DNA of 64,000 bases from Cyclobacterium plantarum (lineage in GTDB: Bacteria > Bacteroidota > Bacteroidia > Cytophagales > Cyclobacteriaceae): assembly GCF_011290685.1 (NCBI RefSeq), contig NZ_JAANYN010000004.1:186001-250000 (forward strand). The letters run 5' to 3'. Made by a program: the position numbers and the translations under genes. This document shows, piece by piece, positions 1 through 10,660 of this stretch (the first letter of the stretch is position 1; each line of letters opens with the position of its first letter). The notes beneath the pieces were generated by a model. That model was not told the origin of the DNA and ran no database searches. It saw nothing but the letters and a program-made list of their open reading frames with translations.

Positions 1-737
1 TCAGTATTTTAAAACCCCACATTTGGGTGCGTGGATCCTGGCCCGGAGAAATCGCCATGACAACGGAAACCGATTGGCAAATCTGGTTTGACAATTACAA
101 ATCATTCATTTTGTATTATGCCAACCTTGCTGAGCAGAGAAAGCTTCCCTTATTTTGTGTAGGAACAGAATTGGAAAAAACCAGTCACCGGGAAAACGAT
201 TGGCGGGAAATCATAGCTGCGGTAAAGGAGGTATACGGTGGAAAGTTAACCTATGCGGCAAATTTCACAGAGTATGAATACGTAAAATTTTGGGATGCGC
301 TGGACTACATTGGTGTTCAGGCCTATTTTCCCCTGGCTACTGGTGAAAATCCAACTTTGGATCAACTTTTACAGGGATGGAAAAGAATAATACCTGATCT
401 GGAAAAGGTGAATCTGCTTTACCAAAAACCCATTTTATTCACCGAGTTGGGTTATTGTAATACTAATGATGCGGCTGATGCTCCATGGGTGTGGCCAAAT
501 GAAAGGAAAAACGCCATTTTATCCGAAGAAATGCAAGCGCGCTGTTATACTGCTTTTTTTGAATCTGTATGGCACCAACCCTGGTTTCAGGGGGTTTATT
601 TCTGGAAATGGTATCCGGAATCCAGAAACCGCAGCCCTGATTTTACCCCCCAACATAAAATGGCACAAAAGGTGATGCAAACGTATTTTACCTTTCAAAC
701 ACCTGAAATCGGGCATGACGTAGCCGTCAAACAATAG
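1..737 (+). CDS. GH113-like glycoside hydrolase, 5'-truncated by window edge
   Basis: The reading frame is open from base 3, so this is the C-terminal part of a longer protein. It looks like a clan GH-A TIM-barrel glycosidase of the GH113 (beta-mannanase) type. CVGTELEKT would carry the acid/base Glu after strand 4 and ILFTELGY the nucleophile Glu after strand 7, and an aromatic stretch (YFWKWYPE) lies near the C-terminus. The family hydrolyses mannan-type polysaccharides, but the exact substrate cannot be read here. The GTG at 27 is internal and not a real start. The last residues (EIGHDVAVKQ) are encoded by a copy of the hairpin repeat also found near 19.3 kb, so the natural C-terminus may have been replaced. 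Confidence 0.72.
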   Translation, partial: SILKPHIWVRGSWPGEIAMTTETDWQIWFDNYKSFILYYANLAEQRKLPLFCVGTELEKTSHRENDWREIIAAVKEVYGGKLTYAANFTEYEYVKFWDALDYIGVQAYFPLATGENPTLDQLLQGWKRIIPDLEKVNLLYQKPILFTELGYCNTNDAADAPWVWPNERKNAILSEEMQARCYTAFFESVWHQPWFQGVYFWKWYPESRNRSPDFTPQHKMAQKVMQTYFTFQTPEIGHDVAVKQ

Positions 738-763
738 GATGATAGTAAATCATGCGAAATTCT
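705..763 (+). repeat. Hairpin repeat, copy A (overlaps 3' end of the GH113-like gene)
   Basis: It matches the two tandem copies at 19294-19523. Shared parts are GAAATCG(A/G)GCATGACG, then CGTCA, then a GGATGA block and CATGCGA(G/A)ATTC. The core is a perfect 5-bp inverted repeat, TGACG-TAGC-CGTCA, at 716-729. The first half lies inside the coding region and supplies its stop codon. Confidence 0.7.
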
Positions 764-775
764 CCCGATTAAGAA

Positions 776-1573
776 TTATTTCCATTCTCCATTGAGCAAT
801 TTTATCAGGGGAGAAGTATTTCTATTCCGGTAGCCATGTATTCCCGCAATTACAAATAAAAGGCCTGCCAGTAAAACAGATAAAATACCCACATTTGGCA
901 AGGCTTCCCATTGTTTCACTCCTACGGCAGCAAAACCCCAAACACCCACCAAAGCTGCTTCTCTCATGTTTCTCCGAAAAGTCAACCAGATATATATCGA
1001 ACTGGCCACGATTAAAATCAAAGCAGCCCAGACCTCGTCGGCCAGAATGCCCGGCAATAAACCACTGCTTTTTATTCCCACCGAAATATTCAATACCGTG
1101 GCCAATACAATCCATCCGGTATAAATACAGACCGGCCACCAAACCCAAAAAATAATTTGCAGCGGGGCATCATATAGCTCTAGCCGAAGGCGAATGACCA
1201 GGCGGACCAATGCATACAGCAAAAGGGAAATGAGTAGTGTAGAAAGGAATATATACTCGGAAGTCCATGCCCAAACCCACAAGGCATTGCAAACATTGGC
1301 CAGCCCCAGCCAAAGGCCGGTGGGCAAAATGGAAACAGCATGACGTCCTTTAAAATGGGTGTACCACTGGTAAAGTACAAAGGCAATCAAGCCAAGGTAT
1401 ATCAATGCCCAAATGGAAAAAGCATAGGAAGCCGGCGTGAGGATAGTAGGGTACAGGCCACTGATTTCTCCTACGCTGTTACCGAAAAATTCCCCGGTTC
1501 CACCCAGGTAATTGATCAACAATGTGAAGATCAGTGTTACACTGTTGATTATTAATAAACTAAATGGTTTCAT
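776..1573 (-). CDS. TspO/MBR-related integral membrane protein (tryptophan-rich sensory protein-like)
   Basis: This 265-residue, very hydrophobic protein has about seven predicted membrane helices and many Trp residues. The segment PASYAFSIWALIYLGLIAF is typical of the longer TspO/MBR-related family found in Bacteroidota. Classical TspO proteins are about 160 residues with five helices and bind tetrapyrroles and other hydrophobic ligands; the role of the long form is not established. It starts with ATG at 1573, 31 bp after the end of the MFS gene, so the two may be co-transcribed. Ligand and function are unknown. Confidence 0.7.
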   Translation of the reverse strand: MKPFSLLIINSVTLIFTLLINYLGGTGEFFGNSVGEISGLYPTILTPASYAFSIWALIYLGLIAFVLYQWYTHFKGRHAVSILPTGLWLGLANVCNALWVWAWTSEYIFLSTLLISLLLYALVRLVIRLRLELYDAPLQIIFWVWWPVCIYTGWIVLATVLNISVGIKSSGLLPGILADEVWAALILIVASSIYIWLTFRRNMREAALVGVWGFAAVGVKQWEALPNVGILSVLLAGLLFVIAGIHGYRNRNTSPLIKLLNGEWK

Positions 1574-1604
1574 TGTTAGGTTGTTTACGGTAATTTTTTC
1601 ACTC

Positions 1605-2846
1605 TCAGCTCAACAGTTCTGATTTTTTTATGGCCCTGTAGGTTCTTTTTCTTAATACGGGAAGGCTCCTGGCATAATATCCTCCCATCAACAATACCCC
1701 CATACTTCCAATCAGTAAGGTAAAGGGGGCTCCAATCCAATCGGTAAGCATGCCTATTAGGAAGCTTCCCAAAGAAAGCGCACCCATAAATAACATGATA
1801 TAAAAACTCAACACCCTTCCCCGTTTTTCCTCTGGTGCAATGGTTTGCAATAAAGTATTGGACCCGGTGAAAATGATTACCCTACCCAAGCCTGTGGTCA
1901 CCAGGGCCAACAATGATATCTACAATATAGTGCTGAATGAAAAAACAGCCAAACCCAAACCAAAGATAACTGTCCCCAATAGAATAAGCTTGTCCAATCC
2001 TACTACATTGTTTCTGGCTCCAACAAAAAAAGCACCTAATAACGAACCAATACCTACAGCACTGGTCATGTAGCCAAAGATTACAGCATCTCCCAGAAAA
2101 ACCTCTGCTGCAACCACGGGCAGGATTACCATATAAGAAACCCCGATTAGGGTTACCCCAGCAACAAATAGGATCAGGAAACGTATGTGTTTCGTTTTGA
2201 TGGCAAAGGCAGCACCTTCCTGGAATTCCTTCCCGAATTTTTTTCGGGGATTTTTTTTACCGGAAGGCTGGTAGCGGATAAATGTAAAAATCACTACAAC
2301 GGCCACACTGGCTCCGGCATATAAAAGAAAGCAATATCCTTCCCCAATGATGGGAATGAGTATTCCTGCAAGTGCAGGCCCCACAATTCTGGCGGTATTG
2401 AACAGCGACGAATTCAGGGCAATGGCATTAGTCAGGTAGGTTTTATTTTCTACCAGATCATTGACAAACGCATGCCTTGATGGCATTTCCATACCACTCA
2501 CCAGTCCAAATACTATTTCCAAAATTAATAAGGTTTGAAAATTTATGGTGTTACTGATGGTGAGTATGGCCAATATTATGGCGTTGATTGCAATGATGGA
2601 TTGACAGACCATCAAAAGGCGGTGCTTGTTGTATCTATCCGCCAATACCCCTGCCACAGTAGATAGCAAAAAGGCCGAAATTTCCCTGGAGAAAGAAACC
2701 AAACCCAAAAGCAAAGCAGAACCTGTCAGCCGATATACCAACCAGCCAACCGCTACTTGTTTCATCATGTTGCCCAGATTGGAAAAGGCTTGTCCGGTGA
2801 AGAAAAAACGGTAATTGGCAGATGACAGGGATTTAAAAATTAGCAT
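1605..2846 (-). pseudogene. MFS exporter (MFS_3/EntS-like) interrupted by one in-frame amber codon
   Basis: The reading frame from 2846 to 1605 is continuous except for a single TAG at 1920-1922. Before it are 308 residues that include MFS helices (for example ALLLGLVSFSREISAFLLS, then GVLADRYNKHRLL, a cytoplasmic loop after helix 2). After it the same frame continues as ISLLALVTTGLGRVIIFTGS and then NTLLQTIAPEEKRGRVLSFY, typical of the C-terminal half of MFS_3 drug or siderophore exporters. Total length with read-through is about 412 residues, normal for the family. There is no frameshift. In related proteins this spot often has Trp before a hydrophobic helix, so TGG to TAG is a plausible origin. 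It could also be a sequencing error or a recent loss of function. Confidence 0.75.
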
Positions 2847-2950
2847 GGCTAGAAACCTGTTGTTAAAATGAAGCCCTTTTGATCAACTAAATGAATCAAT
2901 TGTTAATTCAGGCAGGCTGAAATAACAATTGATTTTTATGGCTTTTGGTT

Positions 2951-4489
2951 TCATTGTTCTGCCAAATGGGATGATTTTTTAACAAAATTTTCCCATTCAC
3001 CAAAAACGTCTTCTTTCATTACCCTCGGAAATTTCACCTGGCCACCTTTCTTTTTTTGTTTTTCATTGTACGCAATAAAGGTTGCCGCGGGAATTATTTT
3101 GGCTTCGATGGATTTTAAAGCCTTGTTTCTTGCCACTTTATAATTTTTGTTTTTTTCCTGAAGGTTTTGATCCAGAAAGGCTGTTATTTCTTCTTCATCG
3201 GCCTCACCGGAATCTTTTCCCAGATACCATCGATGCATGTATTCGCCATTCTCCCGGACTGCGCTTACGGTGTATTCAGGTATCGCGATGTTGAATTTTT
3301 CCTGGACTGCCTCTATGGCCTGGTCCATTTGATGTACACTCAGTTGGCTGCCTACCACATTCAGAAAGAATTTGGTTCTTCCCGTAATTTTTATCTCAGC
3401 TTTTTCTTTGTTGGTAAAGGAGACCGTATCTCCGATCATGTATCTCCAGGCACCGGCTACCGTTGAAATGACCAATATATAATCCTTGTTTTCTTCTACT
3501 TCTGCTATGGTCAATGCTTTCGCATCAGGATGAATGCCACCGGATTCAGTCATGTTTTCCGGTTCGAATGGAACAAATTCAAAGAATACGCCATTATCCA
3601 GAACAAGTGCCATTGCATCCGTGTCTGGTCTTCCCTGGAAGGCCAAAAAACCTTCTGACGCCAGGTAGGTGTCAATATAAATCAAGGGGTGAGCAAGATT
3701 TTTTTCAAAACTCTTTCTATGGGGCTCAAATGCTACACCTCCGGGGGTATAGACCGCCAAATTGGGCCATATATCATGGATGTTATCCACGCCATGATAA
3801 GCAATGACCCTTTTCATCATCAGCTCTATCCATGAAGGAATGCCAGAAATGCTACCAATGTCCCAGTCCCTGGCCTGTTCTGCTATTTTCTCTATTCTTT
3901 CATCCCAATCTTCAATGGCAGAAATTTCCGGTCCGGGTTTGTAGAAATTATTGAACCAAAAAGGAATCTGACTAGCACTAATGCCACTAATCTCTCCTTC
4001 CAGAAATCCATTATTTTCTTTCAGCTCCGTGGAGCTGCCAAGCATCATGATTTGCCTTTCAAAAAAGTCTGAGGGAAGGTCATACTTGGATAGGGTCATG
4101 ATCTGCTGTATCCCTGTTTTTCTTATGGCATCCAACATGTCATCTGTGACAGGAATGTACTTACTGTTGCTTGTCGTTCCGGAGCTTACAGCAAAGAAAC
4201 GGTTGATCCCGGGCCAGGTAATATCGTCGTGGCCTTCCCTTATTTTTTTCCACCACAAATCATAAATGGCATCATAATCATGATAGGGGACTTTTTGCTG
4301 ATAGGAGGACACTGTATCCTTTGACTTATGTATTTTTTTGAAACCATGGTATTTTCCAAAAGAAGTGTCTTTGGCATGATCCAGTAATTCCTGTAATACT
4401 TTTAATTGTTTCTCGGCGGGTTTGGACTCGGTGTTTAGTTTTTCACCTAAATCAATTGCCTTTTTTATGAGTTCACCAATTACGGGCAT
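2951..4489 (-). CDS. GH3 auxin-responsive-type acyl-adenylating protein
   Basis: This 512-residue protein belongs to the GH3 family, part of the adenylate-forming superfamily. Plant members conjugate amino acids to jasmonate or auxin; bacterial members are widespread in Bacteroidota with unknown substrates. Visible hallmarks are the ATP phosphate-binding loop FAVSSGTTSNSKYIPVT, the YTPGGVAFEPHR region, GAWRYMIGDTVSF and the hinge-like ITGRTKFFLNVVGSQLS. There is no signal peptide, so it is probably cytosolic. The start at 4489 gives the MPVIGELIKKA N-terminus seen in many homologues. It is divergent from the S-component operon. Confidence 0.87.
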   Translation of the reverse strand: MPVIGELIKKAIDLGEKLNTESKPAEKQLKVLQELLDHAKDTSFGKYHGFKKIHKSKDTVSSYQQKVPYHDYDAIYDLWWKKIREGHDDITWPGINRFFAVSSGTTSNSKYIPVTDDMLDAIRKTGIQQIMTLSKYDLPSDFFERQIMMLGSSTELKENNGFLEGEISGISASQIPFWFNNFYKPGPEISAIEDWDERIEKIAEQARDWDIGSISGIPSWIELMMKRVIAYHGVDNIHDIWPNLAVYTPGGVAFEPHRKSFEKNLAHPLIYIDTYLASEGFLAFQGRPDTDAMALVLDNGVFFEFVPFEPENMTESGGIHPDAKALTIAEVEENKDYILVISTVAGAWRYMIGDTVSFTNKEKAEIKITGRTKFFLNVVGSQLSVHQMDQAIEAVQEKFNIAIPEYTVSAVRENGEYMHRWYLGKDSGEADEEEITAFLDQNLQEKNKNYKVARNKALKSIEAKIIPAATFIAYNEKQKKKGGQVKFPRVMKEDVFGEWENFVKKSSHLAEQ

Positions 4490-4634
4490 GTGTTGCGAAA
4501 TAAAGTTTTGAATTAATTGTTTCCACTTTAACTGTACAATTATCAGACCACTTTGTTTTGCTTGTAATTCCTTGAAAATATGGCTTTTGGTAAAAATTTA
4601 ATTGCAGGACTGCTTATATTTTTTTATATTTTCA

Positions 4635-5180
4635 ATGGAATTAAAGAACAAGCAAATGCAATATTTAAATCAGTATTATAAAAGCAGCCCCTTATTGACC
4701 TCGCTGTTTACACTTATCGCGGCTGTATTGTTACCTATTGTGGTTCATCTGGCTCCTCCGGTTCAGGGCACTCCCATAGGTGCCATCTTGTTACCCATGT
4801 TTTATGTACCACTAATCGCCTTGATACTCTTAGGCAAAACACCTGCATTGGCTGCTGCTGCCCTTTCCCCTGCTTTAAATTTTCTGATTTCTGGTAATGA
4901 GCAGTGGTCGTTAATGTTATTGTTGACCATTGAACTGATTGTTTTTACCCTTTCACTGGCCTATCTAAAGCATAAACTGGGCAATGGCTGGTCTGTTCTT
5001 CCTTCCATATTGCTGGCCAAAGTGATAGGAGCAACAGGTATTTTTTGGCTTAATTTTTTGCCATTGACTCCTGTAGATTACTTTTCCAATTCCTTGTATA
5101 CCGGACTGCCGGGAATTATTATTTTATTTATCCTGGGTTTTACGGTGCCAGGTATTGGTGAAAAATCCGGCAAAAACTAG
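4635..5180 (+). CDS. ECF-type transporter substrate-binding (S) component-like membrane protein
   Basis: A compact hydrophobic protein of about 181 residues with five or six predicted helices. The segment GAILLPMFYVPLIALILLGK followed by LSPALNFLISG resembles the helix-loop pattern of ECF S components, in which an LP(x)F motif sits before a small-residue helix and an SP..N loop. These proteins bind vitamins, bases or metals. No ECF ATPase or T subunit lies nearby, so it either uses a shared module elsewhere or works alone like some BioY or BtuM proteins. ATG 4635 is preferred over an upstream TTG at 4602; ATG 4656 is also possible. The PRTase gene follows after 14 bp and the TonB receptor after that, which suggests joint uptake and salvage of a scarce compound. 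Confidence 0.6.
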   Translation: MELKNKQMQYLNQYYKSSPLLTSLFTLIAAVLLPIVVHLAPPVQGTPIGAILLPMFYVPLIALILLGKTPALAAAALSPALNFLISGNEQWSLMLLLTIELIVFTLSLAYLKHKLGNGWSVLPSILLAKVIGATGIFWLNFLPLTPVDYFSNSLYTGLPGIIILFILGFTVPGIGEKSGKN

Positions 5181-5194
5181 CTAAAAGAAAATAC

Positions 5195-5617
5195 ATGCGG
5201 GATAAAATTGATATTACCTTCGATGCCATCAGTGAAGCTTTGTATGCTTTTGATTTTCCGGAAATTGATCTGGTTTTGGGAATAGGGAGAGGAGGTGTTT
5301 ATCCTGCTTGCATGATTTCACATCAGCTGGGTGTGGCCATGAAAATCATCCGGGTAAGCCACAGGAATGATCTCAATGAGCCCATGCAGGATTCCCCGAA
5401 AATTATGGATGATATCAAATGGGATTTTTTCAGTTATCCAAGGATTCTTATTGTGGATGATGTGGCAGTAACCGGCAAGACCCTGGCACTGGTAAAAGAG
5501 AAATTGATTGATAATGAGGTGCATACTTTTGTCTTGAAAGGAACTGCAGATATGGTTTTGTTTCCAAAAGTGAAATCCTGTGTCAACTGGCCATGGAATA
5601 ACGCGGGGAAAGAATGA
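5195..5617 (+). CDS. PRPP-dependent phosphoribosyltransferase (type I PRTase fold)
   Basis: A 140-residue cytosolic protein with the PRPP-binding signature ILIVDDVAVTGKT at residues 84-96 and an upstream GIGRGGVYPA loop. The C-terminal CVNWPWNN resembles the base-stacking tail of xanthine/guanine-type PRTases. It probably joins a nucleobase-like ring to ribose 5-phosphate. The gene sits between a membrane S component and a TonB receptor, overlapping the latter by 4 bp (ATGA at 5614-5617), so translational coupling is likely. The base could be a purine, a modified base or a cofactor part; the sequence does not decide. Confidence 0.8.
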   Translation: MRDKIDITFDAISEALYAFDFPEIDLVLGIGRGGVYPACMISHQLGVAMKIIRVSHRNDLNEPMQDSPKIMDDIKWDFFSYPRILIVDDVAVTGKTLALVKEKLIDNEVHTFVLKGTADMVLFPKVKSCVNWPWNNAGKE

Positions 5618-7461
5618 TGAATCGACCTATATATGGGATAATACTTTGGTTCTTTGCGCTTAGCGGACCTTTGTATGGTCAGGATACTGATACCTTGGGC
5701 CTGGACCAGGTAGTGGTTACTGGTACCCGCATGGCTCGATCAGCTGCACAGGTTTCATCCAGTATATCTGTTGTCGACAAGAATCAAATCAGGGAATCCG
5801 GGCAAATCAATGTGCTTCAGGCCTTGGTGCCACATGTTCCGGGTTTGTTGCTGAACGACCGTTCTTTGCTGGGCTTTGGAGTAGGTCCGGGTTCTGGGGG
5901 AAACATTTCCATCAGGGGCATCAGTGGTACCCCAAACAACAGAATCCTTGTTTTGATAGATGGGCAACCTCAATTTATGGGTATATTTTCCCATCCGATT
6001 GCCGATGCTTACCACAGTTCCGACATTGAAAGGGTAGAGGTGATTCGTGGAGCGGCCTCAGTCTTATACGGGAGCAATGCCATGGGAGGAGCCATTAACT
6101 TAATTACAGATAAAGGTGAAAAGCAGGGTTGGTCTGGCAACATCGGGGCAAACCTAGGTAGTTTTGGCACCCAAGCCTATACCGGGAAACTAAATTATGA
6201 GAAAGGGAAATGGCAGTCCCTGATTTCAGTGAACCGCAGTAAAACCAAAGGATATAGAGAGGATGCCAATGATGGTTTTGAAAATAATGCACTTTTTTAC
6301 AAACTGAATTTTCAGGTGAAAGATGAAATTCGCCTGGCTGCTGATTTCCAGTTATCTGATGCCACTTATTTTCATCCCGGAACCCTGGAGGGACCATTAT
6401 CTGACGACCGAAGAGATTATTTGCGAGGAAGAGTTTCACTGGGACTTGTAAACCAGGGGGACAAAGTTTCAGGGGCAGCCCTTTTTTACCATAATTTTGG
6501 TGAGCACCAATTTAAAAGCGGATTCGAGTCAACTGATACCAATCAGGGATTTAATATTTATCAAAATCTCCAATTGATCCCCGGTCAGACCATTACGGTT
6601 GGAGTAGATCACAGTCGGTTTGGGGGAAGGGCGGTCAATGAAACCCTACCTCCGCCGGCAGCCGTTGGCCTGGATGTTTCCCATAGGATTAACCAAACCG
6701 ACATATACTTACAAATGCAGCAGACTTTATGGGAAAAGGCGCATGTAAACCTGGGAGTCAGGGAAATCAACAATTCCCAATTTGGGAAGTCAACTATCCC
6801 CGGTTTTGGTTTAACCTATGCGTTAAGCGAGAAGAATCTGCTTAAAATGTCCTCTTCCAAGGCTTTTAGAAGTCCTTCGGTGGTAGACTTGTACTTGTTT
6901 CCTCCTGCCAATGAGGAACTGAATCCAGAAACGATGTGGAACCATGAAATGGGCTTGACCCATGTTATGACTGGACACCAATTGGAAATGGAGCTGGTGG
7001 TTTATTATACCAAGGGAGACAATCTGATTCAGTTGGATCCTTCAACTGCCCCTCCGAGTAACAGAAATATCGGCGCCTTTCGGAACCGTGGCCTGGAAAC
7101 TCAGGTTCGGTATAATCCTAGTAAAAAATTTCATTTGGTGTTCAATTATAATTTTCTCGATGTATCGGACAATGTTTTGTTCGCTCCAAAACATCACCTT
7201 AACATGCAGGTCACTAAAAAATTCGGGGATTTTTCAATTGCTCCTTTTGTGCAACAAATTTTTGGGTTGAACAATAGCCCGGAATTGGAGGACAATACAA
7301 TTGATTACACGCTTTTGAATATCAACCTGGGCTATCAGTTATTGGAAGAGTTGAAATGTTATGTGTTGGCCAAAAACCTTTTTGATACTGTTTATCAATT
7401 GGAAAATGGCTATCCCATGCCAGGGATAAATGTGACCGCAGGAATTAATGTTGAATTTTAA
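5614..7461 (+). CDS. TonB-dependent outer-membrane receptor (BtuB-like)
   Basis: This 615-residue receptor has a signal peptide ending near LYGQ, a TonB-box/plug start (LDQVVVTGTRMARS), a plug domain to about residue 150 with IERVEVIRGAASVLYGSNA and MGGAINLIT, and then a 22-strand-type barrel ending in a terminal Phe (INVEF) as expected for BAM insertion. The length and plug resemble vitamin B12 and siderophore receptors rather than the much longer SusC proteins. It is the third gene of the S-component/PRTase operon, so it is inferred to bring the same ligand across the outer membrane. The ligand is unknown. No riboswitch-like element was recognised upstream of the operon. Confidence 0.88.
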   Translation: MMNRPIYGIILWFFALSGPLYGQDTDTLGLDQVVVTGTRMARSAAQVSSSISVVDKNQIRESGQINVLQALVPHVPGLLLNDRSLLGFGVGPGSGGNISIRGISGTPNNRILVLIDGQPQFMGIFSHPIADAYHSSDIERVEVIRGAASVLYGSNAMGGAINLITDKGEKQGWSGNIGANLGSFGTQAYTGKLNYEKGKWQSLISVNRSKTKGYREDANDGFENNALFYKLNFQVKDEIRLAADFQLSDATYFHPGTLEGPLSDDRRDYLRGRVSLGLVNQGDKVSGAALFYHNFGEHQFKSGFESTDTNQGFNIYQNLQLIPGQTITVGVDHSRFGGRAVNETLPPPAAVGLDVSHRINQTDIYLQMQQTLWEKAHVNLGVREINNSQFGKSTIPGFGLTYALSEKNLLKMSSSKAFRSPSVVDLYLFPPANEELNPETMWNHEMGLTHVMTGHQLEMELVVYYTKGDNLIQLDPSTAPPSNRNIGAFRNRGLETQVRYNPSKKFHLVFNYNFLDVSDNVLFAPKHHLNMQVTKKFGDFSIAPFVQQIFGLNNSPELEDNTIDYTLLNINLGYQLLEELKCYVLAKNLFDTVYQLENGYPMPGINVTAGINVEF

Positions 7462-7472
7462 CCCAAAGAAAA

Positions 7473-8510
7473 ATGAATACCGGAAATGACAAAAAAAGGC
7501 GCTCCTTCTTAAAATCACTTGCAGGTCTGACCGCAGGTATTATGTTGCCCATGCATTTTTCAGACTTGCATGGGGCTGACATATCTGAGCAAACCAAAAT
7601 GGGGAAATTTATTTTGAAGGATAAATGGGGGGATTTACTTCCGCAGCGAAAATTTGGAAGTACTGGTGAGGCCGTGACCATGCTTGGATTGGGAGGTGCC
7701 CATATCGCAAGAATGTCGGAATTGGAAGCTGAGAAAACGATTGAAACGGCAATTGCAGGGGGAATAAGGTTTTTTGATAATGCGGAGTCTTATGGAAACG
7801 GTACCGGAGAACGTAGATATGGGCAGTTCCTGACACCCAAATACAGGGATGTCGCTTTTATTCAAAGCAAAACCACCGCCAGGAATGGCAGTACAGCTGA
7901 AGCCCATCTGGATGGTACCCTGAAACGCATGAAAACGGATTATCTGGACCTGTGGTTGATTCATGCCGTGACCAGCCCGGGTGATGTGGATGGAAGGATA
8001 CAAAACGGAGTGTTGGATGTGGTTAGGAAGGCTCAGGAGAGCGGAAAGGTGAGGTACGTGGGCTTCTCTGGGCATTCTGATTACAATGCCCACCTCCGGA
8101 TGTTAGACAGTACTGATCTGCTTCAGGCATGTCAAATGCCAATTAACGCATTTGATCCGAATTATAAGAGTTTCATTACGAATGTGATGCCCAAACTGGT
8201 AGAAAAGAAAATGGCACCCATGGCCATGAAGACGCTTGCCAATGGTGGTTTTTTTGGAGGAACTTCCCATTTCAACCATGGTGACAAACCAAAAATCATC
8301 CCCAATGCCTTAACAGTAGCAGAAGCCGTTTATTTTTCCTGGTCATTGCCAATTAGTGTGTTGATCACTGGTGCCGATAATGCAGAAATGCTTGAGGAAA
8401 AAATTGGACTTGCCAGGAATTTCAAAGCCTTTGATACCGCTACCAGGAACAAATTGGTAGAAAAGGTTGCTGGTTTTGACGGTAATTTGGTCGAATATTA
8501 CAAGGTTTAA
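7473..8510 (+). CDS. Tat-signal aldo/keto reductase
   Basis: A 345-residue aldo/keto reductase. The N-terminus has a twin-arginine signal (KKRRSFLKSLAG), so it is probably exported folded with its NADP cofactor or as an oxidoreductase of the cell envelope. The catalytic tetrad is visible: Asp and Tyr in FFDNAESYGNG, Lys in IQSKT and His in LWLIHAV. It follows the TonB receptor by 11 bp and may be the last gene of that operon, which makes a role on the imported ligand possible but unproven. The family reduces carbonyls or oxidises sugar alcohols. Substrate unknown. Confidence 0.83.
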   Translation: MNTGNDKKRRSFLKSLAGLTAGIMLPMHFSDLHGADISEQTKMGKFILKDKWGDLLPQRKFGSTGEAVTMLGLGGAHIARMSELEAEKTIETAIAGGIRFFDNAESYGNGTGERRYGQFLTPKYRDVAFIQSKTTARNGSTAEAHLDGTLKRMKTDYLDLWLIHAVTSPGDVDGRIQNGVLDVVRKAQESGKVRYVGFSGHSDYNAHLRMLDSTDLLQACQMPINAFDPNYKSFITNVMPKLVEKKMAPMAMKTLANGGFFGGTSHFNHGDKPKIIPNALTVAEAVYFSWSLPISVLITGADNAEMLEEKIGLARNFKAFDTATRNKLVEKVAGFDGNLVEYYKV

Positions 8511-10106
<1,596 letters not shown>

Positions 10107-10125
10107 AATTAACTATCCATATTTG

Positions 10126-10162
10126 AAAATAGGGTTGGAATTTATTTCAACCCTATTTTTTT
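10126..10162. terminator. Bidirectional rho-independent terminator between gapA and the DUF1801 gene
   Basis: A 12-bp stem (AAAATAGGGTTG at 10126-10137 with CAACCCTATTTT at 10148-10159) has a 10-nt loop and a T run on its plus-strand 3' side. The stem carries A's on one side and T's on the other, so it can serve both convergent genes. It overlaps the last codons of the minus-strand gene. Confidence 0.8.
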
Positions 10163-10608
10163 CGCCCCTTTTCATAACTCATGATCCATTCTTCCAAAGA
10201 TATTTTTTCCAACAACTGTCCAATGAGCTCATAAGGAATGATATCAGGCTGCCGGAACCTGATACAACTTTTTCCCATGTCCAGTTTTCTGCTACTGTGT
10301 TTGGGATACTCATCTTTGAACCAGCTCAGTAGGGCCTCATTGGTATACAATCCGAGGTGGTAAAGGGCAATATAATTTTTCTGATTGGCCAGGTTTAGAA
10401 AGGGTAAGGGCAATTTCGGGTCGACATGATACCCCTTGGGGTATTTGTCCAGTGGAACCACATAGCCAATCATCCCATAACTGATAGTTTCTTCAAAACC
10501 TTCAGGAAGATGATTTATGATTGTATTTCTCAATTTGGTAAAGGCATTTTTCCTGCTTTCAGGTACGGATTCCAGGTATGCGGCAATGTTGTCAGGAGCT
10601 TTAGACAT
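10153..10608 (-). CDS. DUF1801 (YdhG-like) protein
   Basis: A 151-residue soluble protein of the DUF1801 family, which has a small alpha/beta fold with no firmly assigned reaction. Visible family features are PESRKNAFTKLRNTIINHLP near the N-terminus, the EETISYGMIGYVVP segment, and YIALYHLGLY. The TAG stop at 10153-10155 lies inside the gapA terminator stem, so transcription of this gene ends right at its stop codon. It stands alone; the context gives no clue to function. Confidence 0.8.
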   Translation of the reverse strand: MSKAPDNIAAYLESVPESRKNAFTKLRNTIINHLPEGFEETISYGMIGYVVPLDKYPKGYHVDPKLPLPFLNLANQKNYIALYHLGLYTNEALLSWFKDEYPKHSSRKLDMGKSCIRFRQPDIIPYELIGQLLEKISLEEWIMSYEKGRKK

Positions 10609-10660
10609 GGTCTCTGGATTAAATTACGGATTAGATTTTTCTATCAATTTCATGGATGTG

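Noticed and set aside
4490-4634. Riboswitch (for example cobalamin) before the S-component operon
   Set aside because: No conserved B12-box or long structured leader could be recognised in the 145-bp divergent gap.
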